A DNA stretch of 37,963 nucleotides from Candidatus Proximibacter danicus (GCA_016710885.1 JADJUC010000009.1:1-37963), one strand, 5' to 3'. Positions 1 through 9,411 are shown, numbered from the stretch's first letter. A program made the numbers and translations. Notes: a model not told the origin generated them from the sequence alone.

Positions 1-155
1 GCCTGGCGCTTCTGTGCGGTGCCTGCCGGCACCAGGTCGGCAACCGGCTCGCCGCGCTGCGTTATGCGGAAAGTGTCGCCCTCGCGGACCTTGCGCAGGT
101 ATTCCGGAAGACGCGTCTTGGCCTCGTAAGCGCCGATTTCGGTCAATGTGCTCAT
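1..155 (-). CDS. Phd/YefM-family antitoxin (partial, C-terminus outside window)
   Basis: The protein begins MSTLTEIGAYEAKTRLPEYL and continues through REGDTFRITQRGEPVADLVPA. This is the usual N-terminal half of Phd/YefM (prevent-host-death) antitoxins: a short DNA-binding fold in which 'EAKTRLPELL' and 'RGxPVAxLVP' are hallmark stretches. Such proteins bind their own promoter and neutralise a partner toxin, often a VapC PIN-domain RNase or a RelE-type toxin. The ATG at 153-155 follows AAGGAG at a good distance, so the start is firm. About 51 codons are visible before the window edge; a toxin gene would be expected just beyond position 1. The family call is from motif recognition; the toxin type is unknown. 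Confidence 0.85.
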   Translation of the reverse strand, partial: MSTLTEIGAYEAKTRLPEYLRKVREGDTFRITQRGEPVADLVPAGTAQKRQ

Positions 156-176
156 GGGGTGCTCCTTGAAGTGGTT

Positions 177-200
177 CAGACCAGTATATAGACCGGTCTG
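177..200. promoter_or_regulatory. Palindromic putative operator upstream of antitoxin
   Basis: CAGACC and GGTCTG flank a centre that contains the perfect palindrome AGACCGGTCT at 190-199. It lies 22-45 bases upstream of the antitoxin start, where autoregulation by a toxin-antitoxin complex would act. The core resembles TetR-family (NemR-like) operators. The binding protein is not identified. Confidence 0.4.
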
Positions 201-241
201 TTGGCGTTCAAGTTCAAATTGGTGTTCTGAATGGTCCGTTG

Positions 242-613
242 TTACTGGCAGGCTTCGGGTTTTGCCTTCTTTGCGGGTTTGCGTGCCCTCACTGCTGCCG
301 CGAGTGCCAGTTGCGCCCATGGCCGCATACCGTTCGGGGTCTCCATGGCTTCTTCGGGGACGGTCCAGTAGTTCATCGTCTCCATCCGGCCATCCTTGCG
401 CGCATAGCGGAAGGGTTCGCCGCCGGCAGACAGGGAGCGCTCGGCGCTTTCGGTGTCGGCTTTCAGGTAGAGCGTTTCATCGGCGATCAGCGCGAAAAAG
501 AGATCGTCGCAATAGAAGCCCCAGCCGCCGAACATGGCCTTGCTGCGGATGCTGCCGAGCGGCGAAAAAAGCTCGGTCGCGTGCGTGACCAGTTCGGGGA
601 TGGGCCGGGGCAT
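242..613 (-). CDS. TfoX/Sxy N-terminal domain protein
   Basis: This protein of about 123 residues consists of a single TfoX N-terminal domain. The visible signature is an early KAMFGGWGFYCDDLFFALI stretch followed by LYLKAD and a late region with YWTVPEE. The C-terminus is a basic tail rich in Lys/Arg/Ala. The domain is named after the competence regulator TfoX/Sxy, but stand-alone copies are widespread and their role is mostly unknown, so no competence function is implied. I chose the ATG at 611-613; a TTG at 622 is in frame nine bases upstream. No clear Shine-Dalgarno sequence is seen. The upstream hypothetical frame runs over its 5' end. Confidence 0.8.
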   Translation of the reverse strand: MPRPIPELVTHATELFSPLGSIRSKAMFGGWGFYCDDLFFALIADETLYLKADTESAERSLSAGGEPFRYARKDGRMETMNYWTVPEEAMETPNGMRPWAQLALAAAVRARKPAKKAKPEACQ

Positions 614-918
614 GACGTGCAAGCGTTCTTAAATGGCTGATAGCATTCAGAGAGCATCCGCTTTGCGCGAAATGTTACAACGCTCTGCACTGCAAAGAAC
701 AAAGCGATTCCACCAAAACCCGCGTAAAGAGTAGCCAGCTCGAAAATGCTTGGCGTGCCGTATTTTGTGCTGATTGCGGCAATGGAGAACAGCATCAGCA
801 ATGTGATAGCGAAGTGACCAGCAGGGGAATCACAAACAACCGCACGCCGATCCAAATCTACCCAGCCATAGATATGGTGCCAATCATTCGGGTGCTTGAG
901 CAAAGCAATGACGCTCAT
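487..918 (-). CDS. Hypothetical small membrane protein
   Basis: An open frame starting at ATG 916-918 (MSVIALLKHPNDWHHIYGW) encodes a cytosolic start and then two hydrophobic segments, roughly residues 35-55 (ITLLMLFSIAAIS) and 60-85 (LATLYAGFGGIALFFAVQSVV). I recognise no family. The membrane part ends near 640; the frame then runs on, out of frame, over the start of the TfoX gene to 487. That tail is Arg/Ser-rich and shadow-like, so either the true stop has been lost to an indel (a TAA lies in a neighbouring frame near 632) or the overlap is real. Base composition here is visibly less GC-rich than in the neighbouring met genes. Existence of the gene is likely but not certain. Confidence 0.4.
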   Translation of the reverse strand: MSVIALLKHPNDWHHIYGWVDLDRRAVVCDSPAGHFAITLLMLFSIAAISTKYGTPSIFELATLYAGFGGIALFFAVQSVVTFRAKRMLSECYQPFKNACTSCPGPSPNWSRTRPSFFRRSAASAARPCSAAGASIATISFSR

Positions 919-1094
919 TCCGGATTCCACTCTCGGCCACCCAGGTACAACCACTGAACATTGGCGAATGGCCGGGGATTCGAATCCGAAATGAGTTACC
1001 TTGCGCCCGCCCGGCATGTCCTTGGTGACATCAAAGACGCGGTCAAATTTGAGTCGGACAGGATGCACGGCGAGTCGGCTGGTGTTTGCTGCGA

Positions 1095-1928
1095 TTATGC
1101 AAGCTTCAGACGCTTGCAGATTTCCGTCGTCAGCGCGGCCTGGTTCATGCAGTAGAAGTGCAGGCCCGGCGCGCCGCCGGCGAGCAGTTTTTCGCACAGC
1201 TCAGTGACGACATCGAGGCCGAAGGCCTTGATCGATTCGGCGTCGTCGCCGAAGCCTTCGAACTTCTTGCGCATCCAGCGCGGAATCTCTGCGCCGCAGG
1301 CATCGGAGAAGCGGGCCAGCTTGGAGAAGCCGGCGATCGGCATGATGCCGGGGACGATCGGGATGTCAACGTCTTGTGCGCGGGCGGCATCGACGAAATG
1401 GAAGTAGGCGTCGGGGTTGTAGAAATACTGCGTGATCGCCGAGTTGGCGCCGGCTTTCACCTTGCGCACGAAGTTAGTCAGGTCGTCTTCCGGCGAACGG
1501 GCCTGCGGGTGCCATTCCGGGTAGGCGGCGACTTCGATGCTGAACAGGTCGCCGGTTTCGGCGCGGATGAACTCGACCAGTTCGTTGGCGTAGCGGAACT
1601 CGCCGGCATCGCCGGTGCCCGAGGGCAGGTCGCCGCGCAGGGCGACGATGCGGCGGATGTTCTCGGCCTTGTACTCGTCGAGGATGCTGCGGATGCTTTC
1701 CTTGGTCGAGCCGATGCACGACAGGTGCGGTGCCGCGGAAAGCCCTTCGGCGGCGATTTCGCGCACGATGGCGAAGATGCGCTCGCGCGTGGAACCACCG
1801 GCACCGTAGGTGACGGAGAAGAATTCGGGCTTCAGTTCGGCCAGTTTGGCGCGCGTGACGCGCAGCTTGTCGACGCCTTCTGGCGTCTGCGGCGGAAAGA
1901 ATTCGATGGAGATTTCGGTTTTGCTCAT
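1095..1928 (-). CDS. metF: 5,10-methylenetetrahydrofolate reductase
   Basis: MetF reduces 5,10-methylene-THF to 5-methyl-THF using FAD and NAD(P)H, supplying the methyl group for methionine synthesis. The 277-residue protein is the usual bacterial length. It shows the family pattern in order: ISIEFFPPQTPEG at the N-terminus (catalytic Glu in EFFPP), FFSVTYGAGGSTRERI, PHLSCIG, IVALRGDLP, ITQYFYN and PGIMPI, with HFYCMNQA near the end. The start is the ATG at 1926-1928 (MSKTEIS); an in-frame extension upstream has no family support. It lies downstream of ahcY and the YvlD-like gene on the same strand and is probably co-transcribed with them. The frame is intact. Confidence 0.95.
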   Translation of the reverse strand: MSKTEISIEFFPPQTPEGVDKLRVTRAKLAELKPEFFSVTYGAGGSTRERIFAIVREIAAEGLSAAPHLSCIGSTKESIRSILDEYKAENIRRIVALRGDLPSGTGDAGEFRYANELVEFIRAETGDLFSIEVAAYPEWHPQARSPEDDLTNFVRKVKAGANSAITQYFYNPDAYFHFVDAARAQDVDIPIVPGIMPIAGFSKLARFSDACGAEIPRWMRKKFEGFGDDAESIKAFGLDVVTELCEKLLAGGAPGLHFYCMNQAALTTEICKRLKLA

Positions 1929-1941
1929 GCGAATCTCGAAA

Positions 1942-2304
1942 TTAATTTTTGTTGCCGGGATTGCCACGGCGTGGCACCAGCGAGGTCAGCGCCCAGGCGA
2001 TGACGCTGTAGACGATGGCGCCGAGAAAGCCGGAGAAAAAGTCGTCGACGCGGAAACCCGAGAGGATCGAGCCGACGAACCAGAACAGCAGGCCGTTGAT
2101 GACGAGGATGAACAATCCCAGCGTCAGCAGCGTGACCGGCAGTGTCAGCAGCACGAGGAGCGGTCGGAGGACGGCATTGACCAGGCCCAGGATCAGGGCG
2201 GCGATCAATGCCGAGCCGAACGAATCGACGTGGATGCCGGGAACGAGGTAGGCCACGGCCAGCAGGGCGCCGGCGTAGAGCAGCCAGAAAAGCAATGTGA
2301 CCAT
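1942..2304 (-). CDS. Phage-holin-family/YvlD-like four-helix membrane protein
   Basis: This 120-residue, very hydrophobic protein has about four transmembrane helices (residues about 3-22, 30-52, 56-78 and 86-110) and the family pattern 'GxxVxSFxxALIAALILGLVNAVLRPLLVLLTLP'. It belongs to the Pfam 'phage holin 4 superfamily'/YvlD group. Despite the name these are ordinary chromosomal inner-membrane proteins with no demonstrated lysis role. The start has a strong Shine-Dalgarno (AAGGAGG) seven bases ahead. The gene sits between ahcY and metF, 26 bases after ahcY, a linkage common in betaproteobacteria. Its function in the methyl cycle, if any, is unknown. Confidence 0.85.
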   Translation of the reverse strand: MVTLLFWLLYAGALLAVAYLVPGIHVDSFGSALIAALILGLVNAVLRPLLVLLTLPVTLLTLGLFILVINGLLFWFVGSILSGFRVDDFFSGFLGAIVYSVIAWALTSLVPRRGNPGNKN

Positions 2305-2330
2305 GGTGCTACCTCCTTCCGTTACCGCGA

Positions 2331-3735
<1,405 letters not shown>

Positions 3736-3837
3736 AGTAAGGCTCCTTGATAACTGTGGCCGGGAGAGGGAAATGCGGGGTGTCGCGAAGCTGCTTTTGC
3801 GCGGCTCACCGTTATCCCCTGCGCCCGGCAGGGTTTG

Positions 3838-3906
3838 TCAGTGAGCGCAGTTTTGAACCGAGCCTGGGGGGTGTGTTCCCCTGCAGCGCTCCTCGGTTGA
3901 GCGACG
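3838..3906 (-). promoter_or_regulatory. SAH riboswitch (S-adenosylhomocysteine)
   Basis: Read on the minus strand, the leader of ahcY contains CCGAGGAGCGCTGC (3896-3883), a variable hairpin, then CCAGGCTCGG (3867-3858) and GCGCTCAC (3848-3841). These are the conserved blocks of the SAH riboswitch (Rfam class SAH_riboswitch), in the right order and spacing, with CCGAG pairing to CTCGG. The class binds SAH and turns ahcY on, which fits its place about 100 bases ahead of that gene. Motif recognition is direct; ligand response is inferred from the class. Confidence 0.92.
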
Positions 3907-3908
3907 GA

Positions 3909-6677
3909 TTATACGCCTGTTTTTTGTGCAATGGCGTTGGTTTTGCCCGCCTCGCGGAGCAGGGCGCCGAACTCATCAGCCGGTAGCGGACGGGAAAAAT
4001 GGTAGCCCTGCATGGCCACGCAGCCGTGTGCCAGCAAGAATTGGCGCTGAGCGTCGGTTTCGACGCCTTCGGCAATGATTTCGAGCTTGAGGCTGCCGGC
4101 GAGGCTGATGATGGCCTCGACAATTGCCGTGTCGTCGGGGTCCCCGGGGACATCGCGGACAAAACTGCGATCGATCTTCAGCCGCTGGATCGGCAGCTGT
4201 TTCAGATAGGCCAGCGACGAGTGGCCGGTGCCAAAATCGTCGATCTCGACGGTGACGCCTAGCTGCCGTATCTGCTGAAGCAAATGGCTGGCGTGCGCTA
4301 CATCCTCCATTACCGCACCCTCGGTGATTTCAAGGGCCAACAGGGAGGGCGGAAGGCCGCTCTCGCGCAGCGCATCGGCGATGTCGGTGAGCAAATGGTT
4401 CTTGCGAAACTGGATCGGTGAAATATTGACGGCAACGCGCAGCTCCGGCCAGCCGGCCTGTCGCCAGTTCTGCATCTGGCAGCAGGCTGCGCGTAGTACC
4501 CAGCGCCCCATGGGGGCGATGAGGCCGCGGCCCTCGGCGATCTCGATGAATTTTCCGGGGAGTAGCAAACCGAGCTCCGGGTGCTGCCAGCGCAGCAAGG
4601 TTTCGGCGCCGACGATGCTGCCGTTTTCGCCGTTGACCTGGGCCTGAAAATGCAGACAGAACTGATCGAGTGCAAGTGCTTCCCGCAGCGAGCGTTCCAT
4701 TGCCGCCTGTTCCAGGGCGCGGGCGTTCATGTCGGCGGTGAAGAACTGGTAGTTGTTGCGGCCGGATTTTTTGGCGTGATACATCGCCACGTCGGCATTG
4801 CGCGTCAGGGTTTCGCTGTCTTTGCCATCGTCCGGCCAGATGGCAATTCCGATCGAACCCGTGATGTTGAAGGTGTGGCTGTCGATCTGAAGCGGCTGCG
4901 AAATCGCTGCGATCGATTTTTCCGCGACCCGGATGCAGTCCTGCATGTCGCGGATATTGGTCAGCAGGATGACAAACTCGTCGCCGCCAATGCGTGCCAG
5001 CGTGTCGGATTCCCGCACGCAGTGACGAAGGCGGCCAGCCATTTCGATGAGGAGTGTGTCGCCGGCGGAGTGACCGACGGTGTCGTTGACCAGCTTGAAG
5101 AAATCGAGGTCGATGAAGAGTATGGCGATCTGGGTTTTTCGCCGCGTCGCTGCCGATATGGCTTGCTGCAAGCGGTCTTTGAGCAACGCGCGGTTGGCCA
5201 GCCCGGTCAGTGTGTCGTGGTGGGCCAAGTCTTCGATGTGTGCTTCTGCAACCTTGCGCGCGCTGATGTCTTCGACAAAACACAGCACAAAGGCCAGATC
5301 ACCATCGAGCTCGACAGGCTGGAAATGCCAGCTGAAGGTCGGTACATGGCTGCTGTTGGCAAAGCGGTAGGGACTTTCCAGCTGCACCGTTTCGCCAGCA
5401 ATGGCCCGCCGGATCGCTTCGTTGAGTGATGTGTCGTCAGCTTCGGCGAGTATCGAGCGCCCGACAATCTGATTGCGTGGCGTGCCTGCGTATTCGGCAA
5501 ATTTTTCGTTGCAGTCGAGTAGCTTGCCGTCGCGGTCGAGCAGCCAGACGCCAATTGGGGCCTGCTCGAATAGCGCGCGCAACTTGGTTTCGCCTTCCCG
5601 CAGCGAACGCGTCATCCGCCGCGCCATGGTTTCGGCGCGCGCACGCGTAGTGGCCAGCGACCAGACAATGACAAACAGCAGCAGGCTGACAAGCGCGCCA
5701 CCGGCCAGCAGGCGTCCTGAGGCCAGCTGCCCGCCGGTTTCGGCATCGAAGGCTGGCAAGGCGGCATAGTCTATCCGCCAGGTGCGCCCGCCAATCTCCA
5801 GGGCGCGCGTACGGTGGTAGCGGCTTTGCTGGAAATCGAAGTCGGGGTGGCTGGCGTGAAACAGTGTTCCTGCCCCCGCCTCTGCTGCGTCATGAACACG
5901 CAGGGCGACATCGGACGGCACCTTGCCGAGCATGCCGAGCATCAGGGCATCGATGCGAAAACCGGCGGCGATGTAGCCCAGCAAGGCAGCGCGTCGTCCT
6001 TCCGTGGTTATGGGGATGCTGCCATTGCGGTAGACCGCTTGGTACATCAGGAAAGCGGGCTGCGGGCTGGCAGGGTCGTCGATCACCAGGTTGAGCTTCG
6101 GCGTGATCCGGTTGTCGCCGCTGTCGCGGGCAGCGACCAAGGTTGCGCGGCGGGTCGGGTGGGCCCAGCTGTCGGAGCCGATCACCGGCAGGTTTGTTGA
6201 TGTGTGCGGCTCAACCGCGGTAACCACGGCGTATTCGTTCCGCGTTCCCGCGGGGCGTATGGAAAAATCAGGCTCGTCCTTGCGTATGGTCTTTTCGACA
6301 CCGATTCGCTCCGCATGCTTGAAATAGCGGATGTAGACGACGCCGGTCATGCCCGGGTAGTTGTCGCTGATGCGCAGGGTTTCGTGGAGCCGGGCCAATC
6401 CCGCGCGGTCGGGGTGTCCGGTGGCGCCGATGTAGGTCTGGCCGCCGCGCAGCACCTGAGCATAGGCGGTCAGGCGCGCTTCGATAGTGGCGTGAACTTC
6501 ATCGCTGCGCGCTTCGAAACGCGCTTGCGTCAGATTTGCCGCGTTGTCCTTGCTGACATGCCAGCCGAGCAGCGACAGGCAACTGCCCAGCGTGAGTGCG
6601 AGCCATGCCATCCAGCGCTGCGGGCGCAGTGCGCGGGTGGTGTCTTTTGCCGGTGTGTTGAGGAAATCAGCGGGCAC
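3909..6677 (-). CDS. CHASE-PAS-GGDEF-EAL cyclic-di-GMP protein
   Basis: This 922-residue membrane sensor has intact diguanylate cyclase and phosphodiesterase domains. Order: an N-terminal membrane helix (about residues 23-42), a periplasmic CHASE-type sensor (about 70-290, with YPGMTGVVYIRYF and HPTRR), a second helix (about 322-342), a PAS domain (about 365-480, GVWLLDRDGKLLDCNEKFAEY), GGDEF (about 490-650) and EAL (about 665-910). The cyclase motif is canonical (RIGGDEFVIL). In the EAL domain the signature is ETLLRW instead of EALLRW, but the metal-binding Glu, LEITEG, DDFGTG, LKIDRSFV and AEGVE are all present, so phosphodiesterase activity is plausible. The start is probably GTG 6675-6677, with no good Shine-Dalgarno. 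The signal sensed is unknown. It follows the HD-GYP gene by about 50 bases. Confidence 0.93.
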   Translation of the reverse strand: MPADFLNTPAKDTTRALRPQRWMAWLALTLGSCLSLLGWHVSKDNAANLTQARFEARSDEVHATIEARLTAYAQVLRGGQTYIGATGHPDRAGLARLHETLRISDNYPGMTGVVYIRYFKHAERIGVEKTIRKDEPDFSIRPAGTRNEYAVVTAVEPHTSTNLPVIGSDSWAHPTRRATLVAARDSGDNRITPKLNLVIDDPASPQPAFLMYQAVYRNGSIPITTEGRRAALLGYIAAGFRIDALMLGMLGKVPSDVALRVHDAAEAGAGTLFHASHPDFDFQQSRYHRTRALEIGGRTWRIDYAALPAFDAETGGQLASGRLLAGGALVSLLLFVIVWSLATTRARAETMARRMTRSLREGETKLRALFEQAPIGVWLLDRDGKLLDCNEKFAEYAGTPRNQIVGRSILAEADDTSLNEAIRRAIAGETVQLESPYRFANSSHVPTFSWHFQPVELDGDLAFVLCFVEDISARKVAEAHIEDLAHHDTLTGLANRALLKDRLQQAISAATRRKTQIAILFIDLDFFKLVNDTVGHSAGDTLLIEMAGRLRHCVRESDTLARIGGDEFVILLTNIRDMQDCIRVAEKSIAAISQPLQIDSHTFNITGSIGIAIWPDDGKDSETLTRNADVAMYHAKKSGRNNYQFFTADMNARALEQAAMERSLREALALDQFCLHFQAQVNGENGSIVGAETLLRWQHPELGLLLPGKFIEIAEGRGLIAPMGRWVLRAACCQMQNWRQAGWPELRVAVNISPIQFRKNHLLTDIADALRESGLPPSLLALEITEGAVMEDVAHASHLLQQIRQLGVTVEIDDFGTGHSSLAYLKQLPIQRLKIDRSFVRDVPGDPDDTAIVEAIISLAGSLKLEIIAEGVETDAQRQFLLAHGCVAMQGYHFSRPLPADEFGALLREAGKTNAIAQKTGV

Positions 6678-6726
6678 CGTATCTACCGGGGAGTGCCCAG
6701 ACGATTTTTTGCTGTCGTGCCATTAA

Positions 6727-7981
6727 TTACGCCATGCCGTCGGCTGCAGCGCCGGCCCAGAGTGTGTTGAGGTCGGGGATGTTCCATTTGGCCGGGTCTT
6801 CGCGACCGGCGATTTTTTCCTGTGCGCCGGGCCGGGGAGAGGTCGATGATTTCAGGTTTGATGCGGGCGTCCGACTTGGTCGAGAAAAACACTTTCACCT
6901 TGGGGGCAAGCAGCGATTTTTCCGATTGTTCGATAACCACGCCGAGTCGGCCGGAGTCGAGCCTGATGAGTGAGCCGATCGGGTAAATGCCCAGGCTCTT
7001 CACGAATGCCTGGAATACGGCTTCGTCGAAATGCCCTTTGGCCCACTCGGCCATTTTGCGTAGCGACTCGGCTGGGTCCCAGCCGGCCTTGTAGGGGCGG
7101 TTGGACGTGATCGCGTCATAGACGTCGCAGACGGCCCCCATCTTGGCAAACAGCGTGATCTGATCCGCTTTCAATCCCTTTGGGTAGCCGCTGCCATCCA
7201 CTTTTTCATGGTGGTGCAGGCAGACGTCGAGTGCGATCTCCGGTATGCCGTTGCCCGCGAGCAGTGCTTGATGGCCATAGGCCGGGTGTTTCTTGATTTC
7301 GGCAAATTCCTCGTCGGTCAGCTTGCCCGGCTTGTTGAGGATGGCATTTGGCACCATGGCTTTGCCGAGATCGTGCAACAGTCCGGCGAGGCCGGCCTGG
7401 CGAGTCTGCTCTTCATCAAGGCCGAGTTGGCGGGACAGCGCGATCATCAGCGCGCAGACGGCGACCGAGTGCATGTAGGTGTAGTCGTCGGCAGTTTTCA
7501 GGCGGGCGAGGCTGATCAATGCTCCGGGGTTGCGCATGACGGAATTTGAAATTTCCTCGACCAGTGGGGCGCAATCCTTGGCGTCGATGGCGTTACCCAT
7601 GCGCGCTTCCTGGAACATGGAAACCACGGCCTGCTTGGATTTCGCGCAAATCTTGGCGGCCCGGGCGGCCTCTTCCTGCATCGAGACGCGCTGCTGTATG
7701 GCGGGCTGCTCTGTTTTCGCCGCTTCCTGCAGCTCGCGCTCGACTTCAAGTTCGCTCGCCTCGCGCGAAACCCCCTCCGTCGTGTCCAGCCCCTTGACGA
7801 CATCGATCCATACCTCGCGAATGCTGCTGGCCCGCACTGCGTCGAGATCCTTCTGGTCTTTGAGGACAAACTTTGTGCGCCAGAACGGGTGCTCCATCCA
7901 CGAGCCACAAAACTCATGCAGGTGCATGCCTAGCGTAAGGTGGTCGACACTGATTTTCTTGAGCATTTTTTGATTATGCAT
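6727..7981 (-). CDS. HD-GYP cyclic-di-GMP phosphodiesterase with DUF3391 N-terminus
   Basis: The N-terminal 120 residues (KKISVDHLTLGMHLHEFCGSW) match the DUF3391 domain found ahead of many HD-GYP domains; a charged linker follows. The HD-GYP domain (about 145-330) has LLHDLGK, CLHHHEKVDGSGYPKGL and DVYDAITSNRPYK, so the metal ligands and the GYP motif are present. These enzymes hydrolyse c-di-GMP to GMP. The last about 45 residues of the raw frame look random; deleting one base in the G run at 6834-6837 gives a natural end (EKIAGREDPAKWNIPDLNTLW) stopping at 6727. The uncorrected frame stops at 6683. The start could be ATG 7979-7981 or ATG 7964-7966 (MLKKISV). It is probably co-transcribed with the downstream GGDEF-EAL gene. 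Confidence 0.9.
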
Positions 7982-8002
7982 CGGCCGCGAGGCGCAGAAA
8001 AG

Positions 8003-8027
8003 AAAAAAGGGGGCCGAAGCCCCCTTT
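8003..8027 (-). terminator. Rho-independent terminator after metK
   Basis: On the minus strand AAAGGGGGC, loop TTCG and GCCCCCTTT form a perfect 9-bp stem with a UUCG-type tetraloop, followed by a T run (complement of the A run at 8003-8008). It lies about 20 bases after the metK stop and ahead of the HD-GYP gene, separating the two transcripts. The stem is symmetrical. Confidence 0.88.
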
Positions 8028-8047
8028 GTGTCGACAACAGCAGGAAA

Positions 8048-9214
8048 TTACAGGCCGGCGTCGGCTTTCAGTGCGGCAGCCTTGTCCGTGGCTTCCCACG
8101 TGAACTCAGGCTCGTCGCGACCGAAGTGGCCGTAGGCGGCGGTCTTGGAGTAGATCGGGCGCAGCAGGTTGAGCGACTGGATGATGCCCTTGGGACGCAG
8201 GTCGAAGTGCTTGCCGATCAGTGCGACGATGAGTTCGTCGCTGACCTTGCCAGTGCCAAAGGTGTTGACCATCAGCGACACCGGGTTGGCGACGCCGATG
8301 GCGTAGGCCACCTGCACTTCGCACTTGTCGGCCAGCCCGGCAGCAACGACGTTCTTGGCAACATAGCGGCAGGCGTAGGCGGCCGAGCGGTCAACCTTGG
8401 AGGGATCCTTGCCGGAGAAGGCACCGCCACCGTGGTGTGCGGCACCGCCGTAGGTGTCGACGATGATCTTGCGACCAGTCAAACCACAGTCGCCGTGCGG
8501 GCCGCCAACGACGAAGCGGCCGGTCGGGTTGACCAGGAAGCGGGTGTCGGCGGTGATCATGTCCTTTGGCAGCACCGGCTTGATGATCTCCTCGATCACG
8601 GCTTCGGTAAGCTGGGCGTGCGAGACCTCCGGATTGTGCTGGGTCGAGACGACGACGGTGTCGATAGCAACCGGCTTGCCATCGACGTACTTCACGGTCA
8701 GCTGCGATTTGGCATCCGGACGCAGCCAGTTGATGCGGCCGTCGCGGCGGACTTCTGCCTGGCGCTGCATGAGGCGATGCGCGTAGTGAATGGGGAAAGG
8801 CATCAGGGTTTCGGTTTCGCGGCAGGCGTAGCCGAACATCAGGCCCTGGTCGCCGGCGCCCTGGTCGAGGTCGAGGCCTTGGCCTTCGTTGACGCCCTGC
8901 GCGATGTCCGGCGACTGGGTGTTGATGGCGGTGAGGATGGCGCAGGACTTGTAGTCGAAGCCGATATCGCTGTCGGTGTAGCCGATGCGACGCACGGTTT
9001 CCTGGGCGATTTCGCGGTAATTGACGTGGGCCTTGGTGGTGATTTCACCGGAGATGACGACGAGGCCGGTGGAAACCAGTGTTTCGCACGCGACGCGGCC
9101 GGTTGGGTCGACGGCCAGGATGGCGTCGAGTACGGCATCGGAAATCTGGTCGGCGACCTTGTCGGGGTGGCCTTCACCAACGGATTCGGAAGAAAAGAGG
9201 TATTCGCTTGCCAT
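8048..9214 (-). CDS. metK: S-adenosylmethionine synthase
   Basis: MetK makes SAM from methionine and ATP. The 388-residue frame is intact and of usual length. Visible motifs: SSESVGEGHPDKVADQISDA at the N-terminus (ATP-binding His), DQGAGDQGLMFGYA, HRLMQRQAEVR, DGKPVAIDTVVVSTQH, NPTGRFVVGGPHGDCGLTGRKI and GGGAFSGKDPSKVDRSAAYACRY (the P-loop-like phosphate-binding region). The start is ATG 9212-9214 with CAGGAG about nine bases upstream. The 200-base leader, shared with divergent lpxL, carries a structured region and a palindrome described separately. Confidence 0.97.
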   Translation of the reverse strand: MASEYLFSSESVGEGHPDKVADQISDAVLDAILAVDPTGRVACETLVSTGLVVISGEITTKAHVNYREIAQETVRRIGYTDSDIGFDYKSCAILTAINTQSPDIAQGVNEGQGLDLDQGAGDQGLMFGYACRETETLMPFPIHYAHRLMQRQAEVRRDGRINWLRPDAKSQLTVKYVDGKPVAIDTVVVSTQHNPEVSHAQLTEAVIEEIIKPVLPKDMITADTRFLVNPTGRFVVGGPHGDCGLTGRKIIVDTYGGAAHHGGGAFSGKDPSKVDRSAAYACRYVAKNVVAAGLADKCEVQVAYAIGVANPVSLMVNTFGTGKVSDELIVALIGKHFDLRPKGIIQSLNLLRPIYSKTAAYGHFGRDEPEFTWEATDKAAALKADAGL

Positions 9215-9232
9215 TTGATCTGCTCCTGAAAC

Positions 9233-9266
9233 GACCCTTGTTTGTCGGCGTTACCGACCCCGGGTC
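9233..9266 (-). promoter_or_regulatory. Structured 5' leader of metK
   Basis: On the minus strand GACCC (9266-9262) can pair with GGGTC (9237-9233), enclosing a GTCGG-TAACG-CCGAC hairpin (9258-9244). The two nested 5-bp stems end just upstream of the metK Shine-Dalgarno. I do not match it to a named riboswitch class. Function is an inference from position. Confidence 0.35.
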
Positions 9267-9302
9267 ACGGGCAGGCGACGCTTTAGCAGTATTTTTACGG
9301 GG

Positions 9303-9319
9303 CAAAACCAGTGGTTTTG
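9303..9319. promoter_or_regulatory. 17-bp perfect palindrome between metK and lpxL
   Basis: CAAAACCA-G-TGGTTTTG has two perfect 8-bp arms around one base. It lies about 90 bases upstream of metK and about the same distance from lpxL, so it could be an operator for either. The regulator is unknown. Confidence 0.4.
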
Positions 9320-9341
9320 GCGCCCTTGCTCGCCCTGCAAG

Positions 9342-9371
9342 TTGTCCTATTAACTCGGCGAGACGATAATT
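9342..9371 (+). promoter_or_regulatory. Putative sigma-70 promoter for lpxL-waa operon
   Basis: TTGTCC at 9342-9347 and ATAATT at 9366-9371 are separated by 18 bases and lie 40 bases ahead of the lpxL start. Match to consensus is moderate; no experimental support is visible. Confidence 0.35.
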
Positions 9372-9411
9372 GTAGCCTTTTTCCCGATTGCTGCAAGTTC
9401 AAAGGCTGTCC

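Noticed and set aside
972..990. tRNA-like T-loop (TTCGAAT in GGATTCGAATCC)
   Set aside because: The flanking bases do not form a T-stem and no cloverleaf or CCA end surrounds it; it is only a short palindrome.
1942..2304. Prophage remnant (holin-like protein)
   Set aside because: The YvlD/holin-4 family name is historical; there are no phage neighbours and the gene sits in a metabolic cluster.
7940..9229. Long plus-strand open frame opposite metK
   Set aside because: Antisense shadow; metK on the other strand has full family motifs and a ribosome-binding site.
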